Assembly: GCA_937899895.1 (NCBI GenBank)
Contig: CALBQR010000020.1
Span: forward strand, 1-64,000
Source of the DNA: an uncultured Alistipes sp.
GTDB taxonomy: Bacteria > Bacteroidota > Bacteroidia > Bacteroidales > Rikenellaceae
Direction: 5' to 3'
DNA length: 64,000 nucleotides
Below the pieces are notes generated by a model. That model did no database searches and was not told the DNA's origin. It saw only the letters and a list, made by a program, of their open reading frames with translations. Shown here in pieces: positions 8,009-16,747 of this stretch (positions are counted from its first letter, which is position 1; every line of letters begins with the position of its first letter). The position numbers and the translations under genes are program-made.

Positions 8009-8635
8009 ATGAGATACGAAGATGAACAGATAGAGGAGTTGGATCGTTCGGATAGCGATCTTGACGGTCTGGTGCGTCGTGCCCTCGATGATGAGGACAA
8101 CGATCTGGATACCCCCGTCAAGCCTCGCAGTTACTCGATTGACGAAGAGGAGGATGAGCCCTCCTATGTGCGCCGTACGCGTATCGACCGCGAGGTCATT
8201 CGTGTTCCCGACAACGAGAACGAGGATGTCGATATCGACGAACCCCTCCCCGAACCCGAATTGAGCGAGGAGGAGCGTGCTGCGTTGGAGGAGAAACGTC
8301 GCCGTCGTGCGGAGCGTCGTCAGAAGAATATCTTCCGACAGCTCTATTCGGGCGAGATCCTGACCAAAGATGAGGTGCGCGCACTCTATCCCTATCTGAT
8401 GGTGTTGGGTATGACTTTTCTGATGAGTATGCTGGTTCTCTTCTCGGCGTTGCGACTCGATATCAACCGCACACGTCTGCAAAACGAGCTTAAAGTATTG
8501 CAGGAGCAGTCGGTACGCCAGTCCGAGAAACTCTACCGTGCTACTTCGCGTAGTGCGATTATCGAGCAGTCGAAGGCTCGCGGCTTGAATCTCGAAGAGA
8601 TGCCGACTCAAACCTATATAATTGATAACGAATAA
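8009..8635 (+). CDS. ftsL: FtsL-like bitopic cell-division protein
   Basis: A 208-aa single-pass protein. Residues 1-127 are cytoplasmic, strongly acidic then Arg-rich (EEKRRRRAERRQKN); one membrane helix lies at about 130-148 (YLMVLGMTFLMSMLVLFSAL); the remainder is a periplasmic coiled coil with heptads such as RTRLQNELKVLQEQSVRQ. Position between rsmH and ftsI and this topology identify it as FtsL, which joins FtsQ-FtsB and activates FtsWI. The cytoplasmic tail is longer than in proteobacterial FtsL, as is usual for Bacteroidetes. The ftsI start follows the stop by 3 bases. Confidence 0.85.
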   Translation: MRYEDEQIEELDRSDSDLDGLVRRALDDEDNDLDTPVKPRSYSIDEEEDEPSYVRRTRIDREVIRVPDNENEDVDIDEPLPEPELSEEERAALEEKRRRRAERRQKNIFRQLYSGEILTKDEVRALYPYLMVLGMTFLMSMLVLFSALRLDINRTRLQNELKVLQEQSVRQSEKLYRATSRSAIIEQSKARGLNLEEMPTQTYIIDNE

Positions 8636-8638
8636 TTT

Positions 8639-10870
8639 ATGGCAATAAATAAAGATTCTTCGCAGCGAAGTATCAAGCAAGAGATACGAACTCGAACAAA
8701 TTGGACATACTTCTGTGCCGTGCTGGTGGCATTGATTGTCATCGTGCGATTGGTCTATATCCAATTTTTCAGTCCCACCTTTGCTTCGTATGCCGATCGC
8801 CTTTCGCAGCGTATCATCTCGACCAAGCCGTTGAAGGCTGTTCGTGGCGAGATTTTGATGCGCGATGGCGAGCCGTTGGCAACAGCTCTCACGCTCTATC
8901 AGGTTAAGTTCGATTTCGGATCGGAGGCTCTCGACTCGACGGCGCAATACAACTATCTCTCGGACTCGTTGGCGGGTCTGCTGGGTCGCTATTTTGCGGC
9001 CGAGGGCTATGGCAAGTCGCACTTCAAGCAGGTACTCAACCGCTACCACGACTATCGTCGCGGTAAGGGTCTGCGTACGGTGATGCTGCTGCCGCGTCCG
9101 GTCGATTACTCCGAGTGGTGCGAGCTGAAAGAGTTTACGCTCCTGAATTGGGATGTGGGTATGTGCTACCAGAGGGTTGATACCAATATGCGTGTCTATC
9201 CGTTGGGCGACATCGCAAAGCGCACGGTCGGTAAGCGAGTGAGCGACCGCATCAAGACGCCGTTCGGTATCGAGCACGTCTTTGATTCGATTTTGCGCGG
9301 AGAGGATGGTGTGCAGATTCGCCAACGTGTGGCGCACGGCTATACGGCCAATGTGGCGAAGAACGATACAATCCCCAACCGACCGAAGATTGATGGTGCC
9401 GATATCGTAACCACGCTCGATCGACGTATTCAGGAGATTGCCGATGTGGCTCTGCGCAAAAATATGGTGGCCAACAACGCCATCTGGGGCACGGCAATCG
9501 TGATGAGTGTCGAGACGGGCGAGATCCTCGCGCTGTCGAATCTCTCGGAGGTGTCGAGTGGTGTCTATGGCGAGATAGAGAGCAATGCCTTCAAGCGTAT
9601 GTGTCCCGGCTCGACCTTTAAGTTGGCCTCGCTGTTGGCGTTGGTTGAGGATAAGGGTATTGATATCAACTCGTCAATCCCCATTCACGAGGGTCAAGAG
9701 ACGACCGCCAAGAAGGATGAGCGTGTCCCGATCGGAAATACCAGGGCGCAGGGTATCCGCGACGACCACGCTTTCAGCGATACGATGTCGATGAAGTATT
9801 GCGTGGCTCACTCGTCGAATATCTTCTTTGCCAATGCGATCTACAAGGCGTATAAGGATGATCCGAAGCGATATGTCGATTTCCTGCGCAAGTTGCACCT
9901 CGATCGCCCGATGGGTCTTGAACTCTTCGGCGAGCAGGCTCCATTATTCAACGACTATCCCGAAAAGGATGCCAAAGATGCTGCGAGTCGCGCCCTGCGT
10001 CAGACGTGGTTCCATAACAACCGCCTCTGCCAGATCGCTTACGGATATGAGAACGAGCTGACGCCGATCCAGACCGCTACGCTCTATAACGCTGTTGCCA
10101 ATAATGGCCGAATGGTTGCGCCGATGTTGATCCGCGAGTTGCGCCGCAATGGCCGTATCGAGCAGTCATTCGAGCCGCGAGTGCTCAATGAGCGTATCTG
10201 CTCGACCGCCTCGCTCGACAAGGTGCAGGAGTGTCTCGAAGAGGTTGCACTGACGGGTACGGCACGTCAATATTTTGTGCGCGACACGGCTCTGTTCCGC
10301 GTGGCGGCAAAGACGGGTACGGCCTACGACCTGATGACAAAGCAGTATCTGGGCAGTATGGTGGCCTATTTCCCCACCGATGCTCCGAAATATACGGTGA
10401 TGGTGGCCGTGAAGAATACTCCGTCGCGTGGTCAGTACTATGGTGCGGGTGTGTCGGGTCCCGTTGTGCGCGACATCATTTACAGCCTCTACACGATGGA
10501 GAGCGAGTGGCGTAATAAGATCACCGATAAACCCGCTATCGAACGTCCGACGCAGATCAAGGGCGGTAGCACCGAGCAGATGCGCAAGGTGGCTTCGACA
10601 CTCGATATGGCCTTTTCGACCGATAAGCGTCGCGGCTGGTCGCAGGCGCAGGTCGATGATTCGACGGGCCGTGCCGAGATTAAGGAGCTGACCGTTGAGC
10701 AGGGACGTATGCCGCGTGTGGTCGGTATGGGTTTGAAGGATGCGCTGTTCCTGTTGGAGAGTCGCGGATTGAAGGTCGGTGTTACGGGACACGGCCGCGT
10801 AGCGAGCCAGAGCGTAGCGGCCGGGGCAACGATACGTCGCGGCGACTATGTGCAGATAGTTTTGAGGTAA
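8639..10870 (+). CDS. ftsI: Septal peptidoglycan transpeptidase (PBP3 / FtsI) with C-terminal PASTA domain
   Basis: Crosslinks septal peptidoglycan together with the FtsW polymerase. One N-terminal membrane helix at about residues 22-45, then a PBP dimerisation domain (AVRGEILMRDGEPLA) and a transpeptidase domain. Catalytic motifs are complete: S325-T-F-K, SSN at 392-394 and KTG at 558-560. Residues from about 680 to the end form a PASTA domain (MPRVVGMGLKDALFLLESRGLKVGV), which may bind muropeptide or partner proteins. 743 aa is normal for Bacteroidetes PBP3. It lies in the dcw operon between ftsL and murE. Confidence 0.95.
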   Translation: MAINKDSSQRSIKQEIRTRTNWTYFCAVLVALIVIVRLVYIQFFSPTFASYADRLSQRIISTKPLKAVRGEILMRDGEPLATALTLYQVKFDFGSEALDSTAQYNYLSDSLAGLLGRYFAAEGYGKSHFKQVLNRYHDYRRGKGLRTVMLLPRPVDYSEWCELKEFTLLNWDVGMCYQRVDTNMRVYPLGDIAKRTVGKRVSDRIKTPFGIEHVFDSILRGEDGVQIRQRVAHGYTANVAKNDTIPNRPKIDGADIVTTLDRRIQEIADVALRKNMVANNAIWGTAIVMSVETGEILALSNLSEVSSGVYGEIESNAFKRMCPGSTFKLASLLALVEDKGIDINSSIPIHEGQETTAKKDERVPIGNTRAQGIRDDHAFSDTMSMKYCVAHSSNIFFANAIYKAYKDDPKRYVDFLRKLHLDRPMGLELFGEQAPLFNDYPEKDAKDAASRALRQTWFHNNRLCQIAYGYENELTPIQTATLYNAVANNGRMVAPMLIRELRRNGRIEQSFEPRVLNERICSTASLDKVQECLEEVALTGTARQYFVRDTALFRVAAKTGTAYDLMTKQYLGSMVAYFPTDAPKYTVMVAVKNTPSRGQYYGAGVSGPVVRDIIYSLYTMESEWRNKITDKPAIERPTQIKGGSTEQMRKVASTLDMAFSTDKRRGWSQAQVDDSTGRAEIKELTVEQGRMPRVVGMGLKDALFLLESRGLKVGVTGHGRVASQSVAAGATIRRGDYVQIVLR

Positions 10871-10917
10871 GAGAAAACGAGATAAACAAAACGAAAAATA
10901 GAATCATAATTGAGATA

Positions 10918-12381
10918 ATGAAACGAGTAAAAGATATAATCGCGGGCATCGACTGCCGTGTGGTGGGCTCGACCGAGGTGGAGGTCAGTGCGCTGGCTCT
11001 CGACTCGCGTAAGGTCGAGGCGGGCACGATGTTCTTTGCCGTTGTCGGTACGGCGACCGATGGCCACGCCTACATCGCAGGTGCCGTTGAGCGCGGTGCA
11101 GTGGCGATTGTCTGCCAGCAACTGCCCGAAACGGTGAGCGAGAGCGTCTGCTATGTTGTGGTTGAGGATTCGTCGGCCGTTGTCGGACAGATGGCGTCGA
11201 ACTTCTACGATCGCCCCTCGGAGCAGTTGAAGTTGGTCGGTATCACCGGCACAAACGGTAAAACGACGACCGTAACACTGCTCTATGAGATGTTTCGCGC
11301 ATTGGGCTATCGCGTGGGTCTGCTCTCGACGGTCGAGAATCGAATCGACGGTCGCGTTGTGCCCACCACGCACACCACACCCGACCCCATTACACTCAAC
11401 GCTCTGCTTGCGGAGATGGTCGAGGCGGGTTGCGACTACTGCTTTATGGAGGTGTCGTCGCACAGCATTGTGCAGCGTCGTATTGGCGGTCTGCACTTCG
11501 CGGGAGCTCTGTTCTCGAACATCACGCACGACCACTTGGACTACCATAAGACCTTTGCCGAGTACATCCGTGCCAAGAAACTCTTCTTCGACGAATTGCC
11601 GCGCGAGGCCTTTGCGCTGGTCAATATTGACGACCGCAATGGCGAGGTGATGGTGCAGAACACCCGTGCGAAGATATCGCGCTTGTCGTTGCGCTCGATG
11701 GCCGATTTTGTCGGCAAGGTGATCGAGATGCACCTCGACGGAATGTTGTTGCGCATTGACGGGCGCGAGTTGTGGGTCCGTTTCCTCGGCCGCTTCAACG
11801 CCTATAACCTGCTGACGGTCTATGGCGCGGCCGTGCTGCTTGGAGCCGATAAGGAGGAGGTGCTGCGTGTGCTGTCGATGCTGTCCTCGGTCAATGGCCG
11901 CTTCGAGGCTCTGCGCTCGGAGGATGGCGTAACGGCAATTGTCGATTACGCCCATACGCCCGATGCACTGCAAAATGTGATCGACACGATCAACGATATT
12001 CGCGGCGGAGCGTCGAAACTCTTTATCGTTGTGGGCTGTGGTGGCAACCGTGATAAGACTAAACGTCCCGAAATGGCACAGATTGCCGTTCGTGGTGGCG
12101 ATACGGCTATCCTCACCTCGGACAATCCGCGCGGTGAGCGACCCGATGCGATCCTCGACGATATGGTTGCGGGGTTGGAGCCGACGGACCGCTATCTGCG
12201 CATTGCCGATCGCCGCGAGGCTATCCGCACAGCGGTTATGATGGCCGAGGCGGGCGATGTGATCCTTATTGCGGGCAAGGGCCACGAAACTTATCAGGAG
12301 ATCGAGGGTGTGAAACACCACTTCGACGACCGCGAGCAGGTGCGCGAATTTTTCGATGCATTGCGCAAAAAATCAAACTAA
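10918..12381 (+). CDS. murE: UDP-MurNAc-tripeptide synthetase, meso-DAP adding
   Basis: ATP-dependent ligase adding the third stem-peptide residue to UDP-MurNAc-L-Ala-D-Glu in the cytoplasm. The ATP loop GTNGKTTT lies at about residue 111, followed by STVENRIDG, EVSSHS and the conserved HDHLDYHKTF. The specificity block reads SDNPRGERPD; the DNPR sequence is the signature of meso-diaminopimelate ligases rather than lysine ligases, so the cell wall should be DAP-type. 487 aa is standard. Start is the ATG at 10918; the 47-base gap from ftsI shows no terminator. Confidence 0.96.
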   Translation: MKRVKDIIAGIDCRVVGSTEVEVSALALDSRKVEAGTMFFAVVGTATDGHAYIAGAVERGAVAIVCQQLPETVSESVCYVVVEDSSAVVGQMASNFYDRPSEQLKLVGITGTNGKTTTVTLLYEMFRALGYRVGLLSTVENRIDGRVVPTTHTTPDPITLNALLAEMVEAGCDYCFMEVSSHSIVQRRIGGLHFAGALFSNITHDHLDYHKTFAEYIRAKKLFFDELPREAFALVNIDDRNGEVMVQNTRAKISRLSLRSMADFVGKVIEMHLDGMLLRIDGRELWVRFLGRFNAYNLLTVYGAAVLLGADKEEVLRVLSMLSSVNGRFEALRSEDGVTAIVDYAHTPDALQNVIDTINDIRGGASKLFIVVGCGGNRDKTKRPEMAQIAVRGGDTAILTSDNPRGERPDAILDDMVAGLEPTDRYLRIADRREAIRTAVMMAEAGDVILIAGKGHETYQEIEGVKHHFDDREQVREFFDALRKKSN

Positions 12382-12415
12382 ACAGATTTAACAGAAACAA
12401 AAACTAAACAGACTA

Positions 12416-13666
12416 ATGTTATACTCACTCTTTGAATATCTGGGAAATCACTTCACCATCCCCGGTTCGGGAATGTTCCAATACCTGTCGTTCCGCGCGG
12501 CTATGGCGATCATTACGGCACTGCTCATTGCCATTGTCTTCGGTCGCAAGATTATCGACCGCCTTGCCCGTTTGCAGATCGGCGAGGAGATCCGTAACCT
12601 CGGCCTTGAAGGGCAGATGCAGAAGAAGGGCACGCCGACAATGGGCGGAATCATCATCCTGCTGGCTATCTTGGTGCCGATGTTGCTGTTCTGCGACCTC
12701 ACGAACATCTACATTCAGCTGATGCTCGTTTCGACCATCTGGCTCGGTCTGATTGGTGGTGCCGATGACTACATTAAGGTCTTCCGCCACAATAAGGAGG
12801 GTCTGAAAGGCCGCTTTAAGATTGTGGGTCAGGTCGGTTTGGGTGTGATTGTCGGAACGACAATGTGGCTCAATGCCGATATCGTTGTGCGCGATAACGC
12901 GAATCTCCCTTCGGAGGTGCGTAGCGAGGTGGTCGAGCAGAACTACTTTGCAGCGGAGACGGGCGCGATTGCTGAAACGGCTGTGGTTGAAGACATTAAG
13001 ACGACGCAGACGACCATTCCGTTTATCAAGGATAACGAATTCGACTACAAATGGCTTACCGGCGGCAACGAGACGCTCGGCTGGTTGGTCTATGTGTTGG
13101 TGGCGATTTTTGTGATTACAGCGGTGTCGAACGGCGCGAACCTGACCGATGGTCTGGATGGTCTGGTTACGGGTGTTTCGGCTCCGATTGCGGTTGTGCT
13201 GGGTGTGCTGGCTTACCTGTCGGGACATATCGTATATGCTGATTATCTGAATATTATGTATATCCCACATAGCGGTGAGCTGGTTGTCTTTGCGGCGGCA
13301 TTTGTCGGTGCTCTGATCGGATTCCTGTGGTATAACTCGTTCCCTGCACAGGTATTTATGGGCGATACGGGCTCGTTGGCAATCGGCGGTATCATCGCGG
13401 TCTTTGCGCTGTTGATCCGCAAGGAGTTGCTGTTGCCCGTTATGTGCGGTATCTTCCTCGTTGAGGCCCTCTCGGTGATGATCCAGGTGAGCTACTTCAA
13501 ATATACCAAACGCAAATATGGCGAGGGTCGTCGCGTCTTTTTGATGTCGCCCCTGCACCACCACTACCAGAAACGCGGTTTCCACGAGGTGAAGATCGTC
13601 AGCCGCTTCTGGATTGTGTCGATTCTGCTGGCGGCAGTGGCTCTTGTAACACTCAAAATCAGATAG
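12416..13666 (+). CDS. mraY: Phospho-MurNAc-pentapeptide transferase
   Basis: Integral membrane enzyme that moves phospho-MurNAc-pentapeptide from UDP to undecaprenyl phosphate, forming lipid I. About ten membrane helices are visible. Conserved motifs: KKGTPTMGGI near residue 77, GGADDYIKV carrying the DD pair, NGANLTDGLDGL, FMGDTGSLAIGG and SPLHHHYQKRG, the HHH motif. An extra polar stretch of about 50 residues (NADIVVRDNA to FDYKWL) between helices lengthens the protein to 416 aa, a feature I associate with Bacteroidetes MraY. In the dcw operon, 34 bases after murE and 8 before murD. Confidence 0.96.
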   Translation: MLYSLFEYLGNHFTIPGSGMFQYLSFRAAMAIITALLIAIVFGRKIIDRLARLQIGEEIRNLGLEGQMQKKGTPTMGGIIILLAILVPMLLFCDLTNIYIQLMLVSTIWLGLIGGADDYIKVFRHNKEGLKGRFKIVGQVGLGVIVGTTMWLNADIVVRDNANLPSEVRSEVVEQNYFAAETGAIAETAVVEDIKTTQTTIPFIKDNEFDYKWLTGGNETLGWLVYVLVAIFVITAVSNGANLTDGLDGLVTGVSAPIAVVLGVLAYLSGHIVYADYLNIMYIPHSGELVVFAAAFVGALIGFLWYNSFPAQVFMGDTGSLAIGGIIAVFALLIRKELLLPVMCGIFLVEALSVMIQVSYFKYTKRKYGEGRRVFLMSPLHHHYQKRGFHEVKIVSRFWIVSILLAAVALVTLKIR

Positions 13667-13674
13667 TTCGTAAG

Positions 13675-15039
13675 ATGAAACGTAATAAGAAAATCGTTGT
13701 GCTGGGTGGCGGTATCAGCGGATACGGCTCGGCAATTTTGGCAAAGAAACTCGGTTTTGAAACTCTCCTCTCGGATGCAGGTCGCATTGCTGATCGCTAT
13801 AAGGCGGCTCTCGATGAGTGGGGCGTAGAGTATGAGGAGGGAGGTCATACGATGGAGCGTATCTTGGCGGCTGACGAGGTTATCAAAAGCCCCGGAATCC
13901 CCGAAAAGGCCCCCGTTGTGAAGGCTCTGCGCGAGCAGGGCACGCCGATTATTTCGGAGATCGAGTTCGCAGGTCGCTATAAGGGTAAGGCGCGAACTAT
14001 TTGTATTACAGGCTCTAACGGCAAGACAACGACCACCTCGCTCATCTATAAGATTCTGTGCGATGCAGGTTATAACGTGGCTCTCGGTGGCAATATCGGT
14101 GAGAGCTTTGCCTACTCGGTCGCTACGGGCGAATATGATTGGTACGTGTTGGAGTTGAGCTCGTTCCAGCTTGATGGTATGTACGATTTCCGCGCCGATG
14201 TGGCTGTGCTGATGAATATCACGCCCGACCATCTGGACCGCTACGACTACTGTTTCCAAAACTATATTGACTCGAAAATGCGTATCGCGCAGAACCAACA
14301 TTCGCGCTGTGCATTTATCTATTCGGGTGATGATCAGGTGATTGCGGAGCAGCTGCCCAAATATGACCTGCGTATGCGCCAGCTACCTTTTGCGGCTAAA
14401 TCGGCCGTGGCGAGTGGTGCGGGCGATGCGTTCCTCGATGGCGACGGAGTATTTACAGCGACGGTTGGCAAGCGTTCGGTCGAGATTGATACGGCGAAGA
14501 TGCAGATCAAGGGCCTGCACAACGCTTACGACGCTATGGCGGCCTCGTTGGCAGCTTTGGCGGCGGGTGTCGAGCCGGAGCAGGTGCGCCGTTCGGTTGA
14601 GAGCTTTGGCGGTGTCGAGCATCGCTTGGAGGTTGTGAAGGAGCAGAATAAAGTGCTGTGGATCAACGACTCAAAAGCTACAAATGTCGATTCGGTTTGG
14701 TATGCTTTGGAGAGTATGACCCGCCCGACGGTCTGGATTGCCGGTGGCACGGACAAGGGCAACGACTACGCTCCGCTGATGGATTTTGCGCGTGCGAAGG
14801 TGCATACGCTTATTTGTATGGGTGTTGATAATCAGAAACTTATCGACAGCTTCACGGGCGTTGTTCCCACTATCCGCGACACTCATTCGCTCGATGAGGC
14901 GATGACGGCGGCACGTGAGGCGGCACGCGAGGGTGATGTGGTTCTGCTCTCGCCCGCTTGTGCGAGCTTCGATCTGTTCCGCAACTATGAGGCGCGTGGC
15001 GAGGAGTTCAAAGAGTGGGTAAATAGAAATGTGAAATAG
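13675..15039 (+). CDS. murD: UDP-MurNAc-L-alanine:D-glutamate ligase
   Basis: ATP-dependent addition of D-Glu to UDP-MurNAc-L-Ala. N-terminal Rossmann segment IVVLGGGISGYGSAILAKK, ATP loop GSNGKTTTTSLIYK near residue 113, ELSSFQLDG, NITPDHLDRYD, and C-terminal NDSKATNVDSVWYAL and LLSPACASFDLFRNYEARGEEF, all typical. 454 aa is the expected length. It follows mraY by 8 bases and precedes ftsW by 19, so it is clearly part of the same transcript. Confidence 0.96.
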   Translation: MKRNKKIVVLGGGISGYGSAILAKKLGFETLLSDAGRIADRYKAALDEWGVEYEEGGHTMERILAADEVIKSPGIPEKAPVVKALREQGTPIISEIEFAGRYKGKARTICITGSNGKTTTTSLIYKILCDAGYNVALGGNIGESFAYSVATGEYDWYVLELSSFQLDGMYDFRADVAVLMNITPDHLDRYDYCFQNYIDSKMRIAQNQHSRCAFIYSGDDQVIAEQLPKYDLRMRQLPFAAKSAVASGAGDAFLDGDGVFTATVGKRSVEIDTAKMQIKGLHNAYDAMAASLAALAAGVEPEQVRRSVESFGGVEHRLEVVKEQNKVLWINDSKATNVDSVWYALESMTRPTVWIAGGTDKGNDYAPLMDFARAKVHTLICMGVDNQKLIDSFTGVVPTIRDTHSLDEAMTAAREAAREGDVVLLSPACASFDLFRNYEARGEEFKEWVNRNVK

Positions 15040-15058
15040 TAAATCGGACAAATATATA

Positions 15059-16351
15059 ATGTCGAAAACAACTGAAATACAGGAAGAAACAACCATTTGG
15101 GGCAAACTCTTCGCGGGCGATCGCGTGCTGTGGATCATCCTTACGCTGATGATGGCTCTGTCGATTTTGGTGGTCTATTCATCGACCGCCAAGATGGTCT
15201 ATCAGGGTGCTTCGGGCGATGGATCGTTCTCATATATAATCAAGCAGGTCCTTGTTTTGATTGGTTGTTTGGTTGGTATCTTTTTGATGATCAGATTATT
15301 GAAGGTCGAGGAACTCCGAAAGTGGGCTTGGGTGGTCTTTGTTGTCGCTTTGGGTGCGACCATCGCGGCCTATATTCCGGGTATCGGCGTTGTGATCAAT
15401 GGTGCGCGTCGTTGGCTTAATTTGGGTATTATTACTATCCAACCCTCTGAATTTCTGCGCGTTGCAACGGTAATAATATTGGCCCGACAGCTTGCTTCGC
15501 GTCAAAAAGATATCAATAAATTCATCCTCCTGCCCTCGCTCCAATTCTGGAACTGGGGTCGCAGTTGGCAGCGCGAGAAACGAATTATCGTCAATAATAC
15601 GATCCCTGTGCTCGGTCCCGTAGTGTTGGCGTGTGCTGTGATTCTGCCTGCCCACACCTCGTCGGCTGCGATTCTGTTTATCACCTGCGTCTTTATTATG
15701 CTCTTGGCACGCGTGCGCAGAAACGATATTTGGCGAGTGCTGTTGCTTGCAGGTCTGGCCGCAGTGTTGGGACTGGGCGTGTTGCGAGTGGGTCGTAGCG
15801 ATACCGCTTCAAGTCGTATGGGTGTGTGGATTGATACGCTCTTCAAGGGGAAACCTGCCGATATCTACAATTTGAGCGATACGCAGCGAGCATTGGCCGC
15901 GATCCATAACGGTCAGCTCCTCGGCGAGGGCGCGGGACAGAGTATTATGCGTGTCGAGCTGATTCACCCCGAATGTGATTATGCCTTTGCCTTTATTGTC
16001 GAGGAGTATGGTCTGATTGTCGCAATCGTGGTGATGTTCCTCTATCTATGGACATTCTTCCGGTGCGCAAATATCTTTGAACATTGTGGCAAGGCCTTCC
16101 CGTCGTTCTTGGTGCTCGGATTGGGAATGATGATTATGGTGCAGGCGATGATCCATATTTTGGTGGCAATCAACTTCCTGCCCGAAACGGGACAGCCGTT
16201 GCCGATGATCAGCCACGGTGGTTCTTCGACCCTCTCGGCGGCGTGTGCCTTTGGATTGATCCTCTGCATCAGCCATCAGGTGAAGGAGAACAGCATTAAG
16301 AGCCCCTCTTCGGAGTCGCTCTACGAGAAGCCTGAAACGCGTCGCCGATAG
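15059..16351 (+). CDS. ftsW: Septal peptidoglycan polymerase, SEDS family
   Basis: Lipid II glycosyltransferase of the divisome, paired with FtsI. About ten membrane helices; SEDS motifs NGARRWLNLG and QPSEFLRVA near residue 120-140, HPECDYAFAFIVEEYGLI, and the late TGQPLPMISHGGSS. A polar loop (NWGRSWQREKR) interrupts helices in the middle. RodA is the alternative SEDS protein, but the dcw position points to FtsW. The gene is followed by a 396-bp gap with repeats, the only large gap in the dcw run. Confidence 0.94.
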   Translation: MSKTTEIQEETTIWGKLFAGDRVLWIILTLMMALSILVVYSSTAKMVYQGASGDGSFSYIIKQVLVLIGCLVGIFLMIRLLKVEELRKWAWVVFVVALGATIAAYIPGIGVVINGARRWLNLGIITIQPSEFLRVATVIILARQLASRQKDINKFILLPSLQFWNWGRSWQREKRIIVNNTIPVLGPVVLACAVILPAHTSSAAILFITCVFIMLLARVRRNDIWRVLLLAGLAAVLGLGVLRVGRSDTASSRMGVWIDTLFKGKPADIYNLSDTQRALAAIHNGQLLGEGAGQSIMRVELIHPECDYAFAFIVEEYGLIVAIVVMFLYLWTFFRCANIFEHCGKAFPSFLVLGLGMMIMVQAMIHILVAINFLPETGQPLPMISHGGSSTLSAACAFGLILCISHQVKENSIKSPSSESLYEKPETRRR

Positions 16352-16367
16352 CAATCGGGTAAGGATA

Positions 16368-16386
16368 CCTATATATTATATATAGG
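16368..16386. repeat. 19-bp palindrome CCTATATAT-T-ATATATAGG
   Basis: Perfect palindrome around a single central base, 16 bases after the ftsW stop. A related ATATATAGG half appears in two other intergenic sites of this window (around 32578 and 47281). Confidence 0.7.
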
Positions 16387-16430
16387 GCGATGGATTTTTG
16401 AGGCGATAGTGATATTGACAAAGTGGCGAT

Positions 16431-16483
16431 ACGCACCTTCGGAGGCTGGGGCGGTCGCCGAAGGCGAGCCTCCGAAGGTGTGT
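16431..16483. repeat. 17-bp inverted repeat
   Basis: Arms at 16431-16447 and 16467-16483 (core CACCTTCGGAGGCT) pair with a single G-T mismatch and enclose a 19-base GC-rich loop. There is no T tract, so it is not a classical terminator. Confidence 0.75.
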
Positions 16484-16512
16484 CGAAATCATTGATTTCG
16501 CCATTTGGTAGT

Positions 16513-16582
16513 TTTACAACCGCGATGGTACATCGCGCGCAACGACGAGTAACAAAAACGTAACAAGCTATAAATAACGAAT
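16513..16582 (+). repeat. 70-bp direct repeat, copy 1, with internal hairpin
   Basis: Pairs with copy 2 at 16672-16740. Shared text starts TTTACAACCGCGAT and ends AATAACGAAT. The internal hairpin is CGCGATG-gta-CATCGCG. Confidence 0.85.
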
Positions 16583-16671
16583 AATACAGAACGCAGAAAG
16601 CAACTAACCTGCACTCTCGGAGCGTAGCGACCAAGTCCCTCCCAGAGGGAGGGATTTAGGGTGGGGTCAGA

Positions 16672-16740
16672 TTTACAACCGCGATTTTTAATCGCGCGCA
16701 ACGATAAGTAACAAAAACGTAATAAGCTATAATAACGAAT
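16672..16740 (+). repeat. 69-bp direct repeat, copy 2, just before murG
   Basis: Same layout as copy 1, but the hairpin is CGCGATT-ttt-AATCGCG: both arms changed together, so pairing is kept. It ends 7 bases before the murG start. Confidence 0.85.
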
Positions 16741-16747
16741 ATACGGT

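Larger units (their letters stand above)
16352..16747. other. Repeat-rich intergenic gap between ftsW and murG
   Basis: No gene is visible on either strand. The gap holds a 19-bp AT palindrome (16368-16386), a long inverted repeat (16431-16447 with 16467-16483), a short palindrome CGAAATCATTGATTTCG (16484-16500), a second hairpin with arms TCCCTCCC and GGGAGGGA around 16636-16653, and a 70-bp direct repeat present twice. It may act as an attenuator or a transcript-processing point within the dcw cluster. Confidence 0.7.

Noticed and set aside
7322..9337. 671-codon open frame on the minus strand opposite rsmH, ftsL and ftsI
   Set aside because: It overlaps well-identified genes on the other strand, has no recognisable domain and is rich in His, Arg, Gln and Leu runs typical of antisense frames. 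Similar long antisense frames lie opposite pyrC, murE, mraY, the EF-G paralogue and murA and were dropped for the same reason.
16384..16747. CRISPR-like array in the ftsW-murG gap
   Set aside because: Only two copies of a 70-bp repeat, separated by 89 bases, with hairpins inside the repeat; no cas genes in the window.
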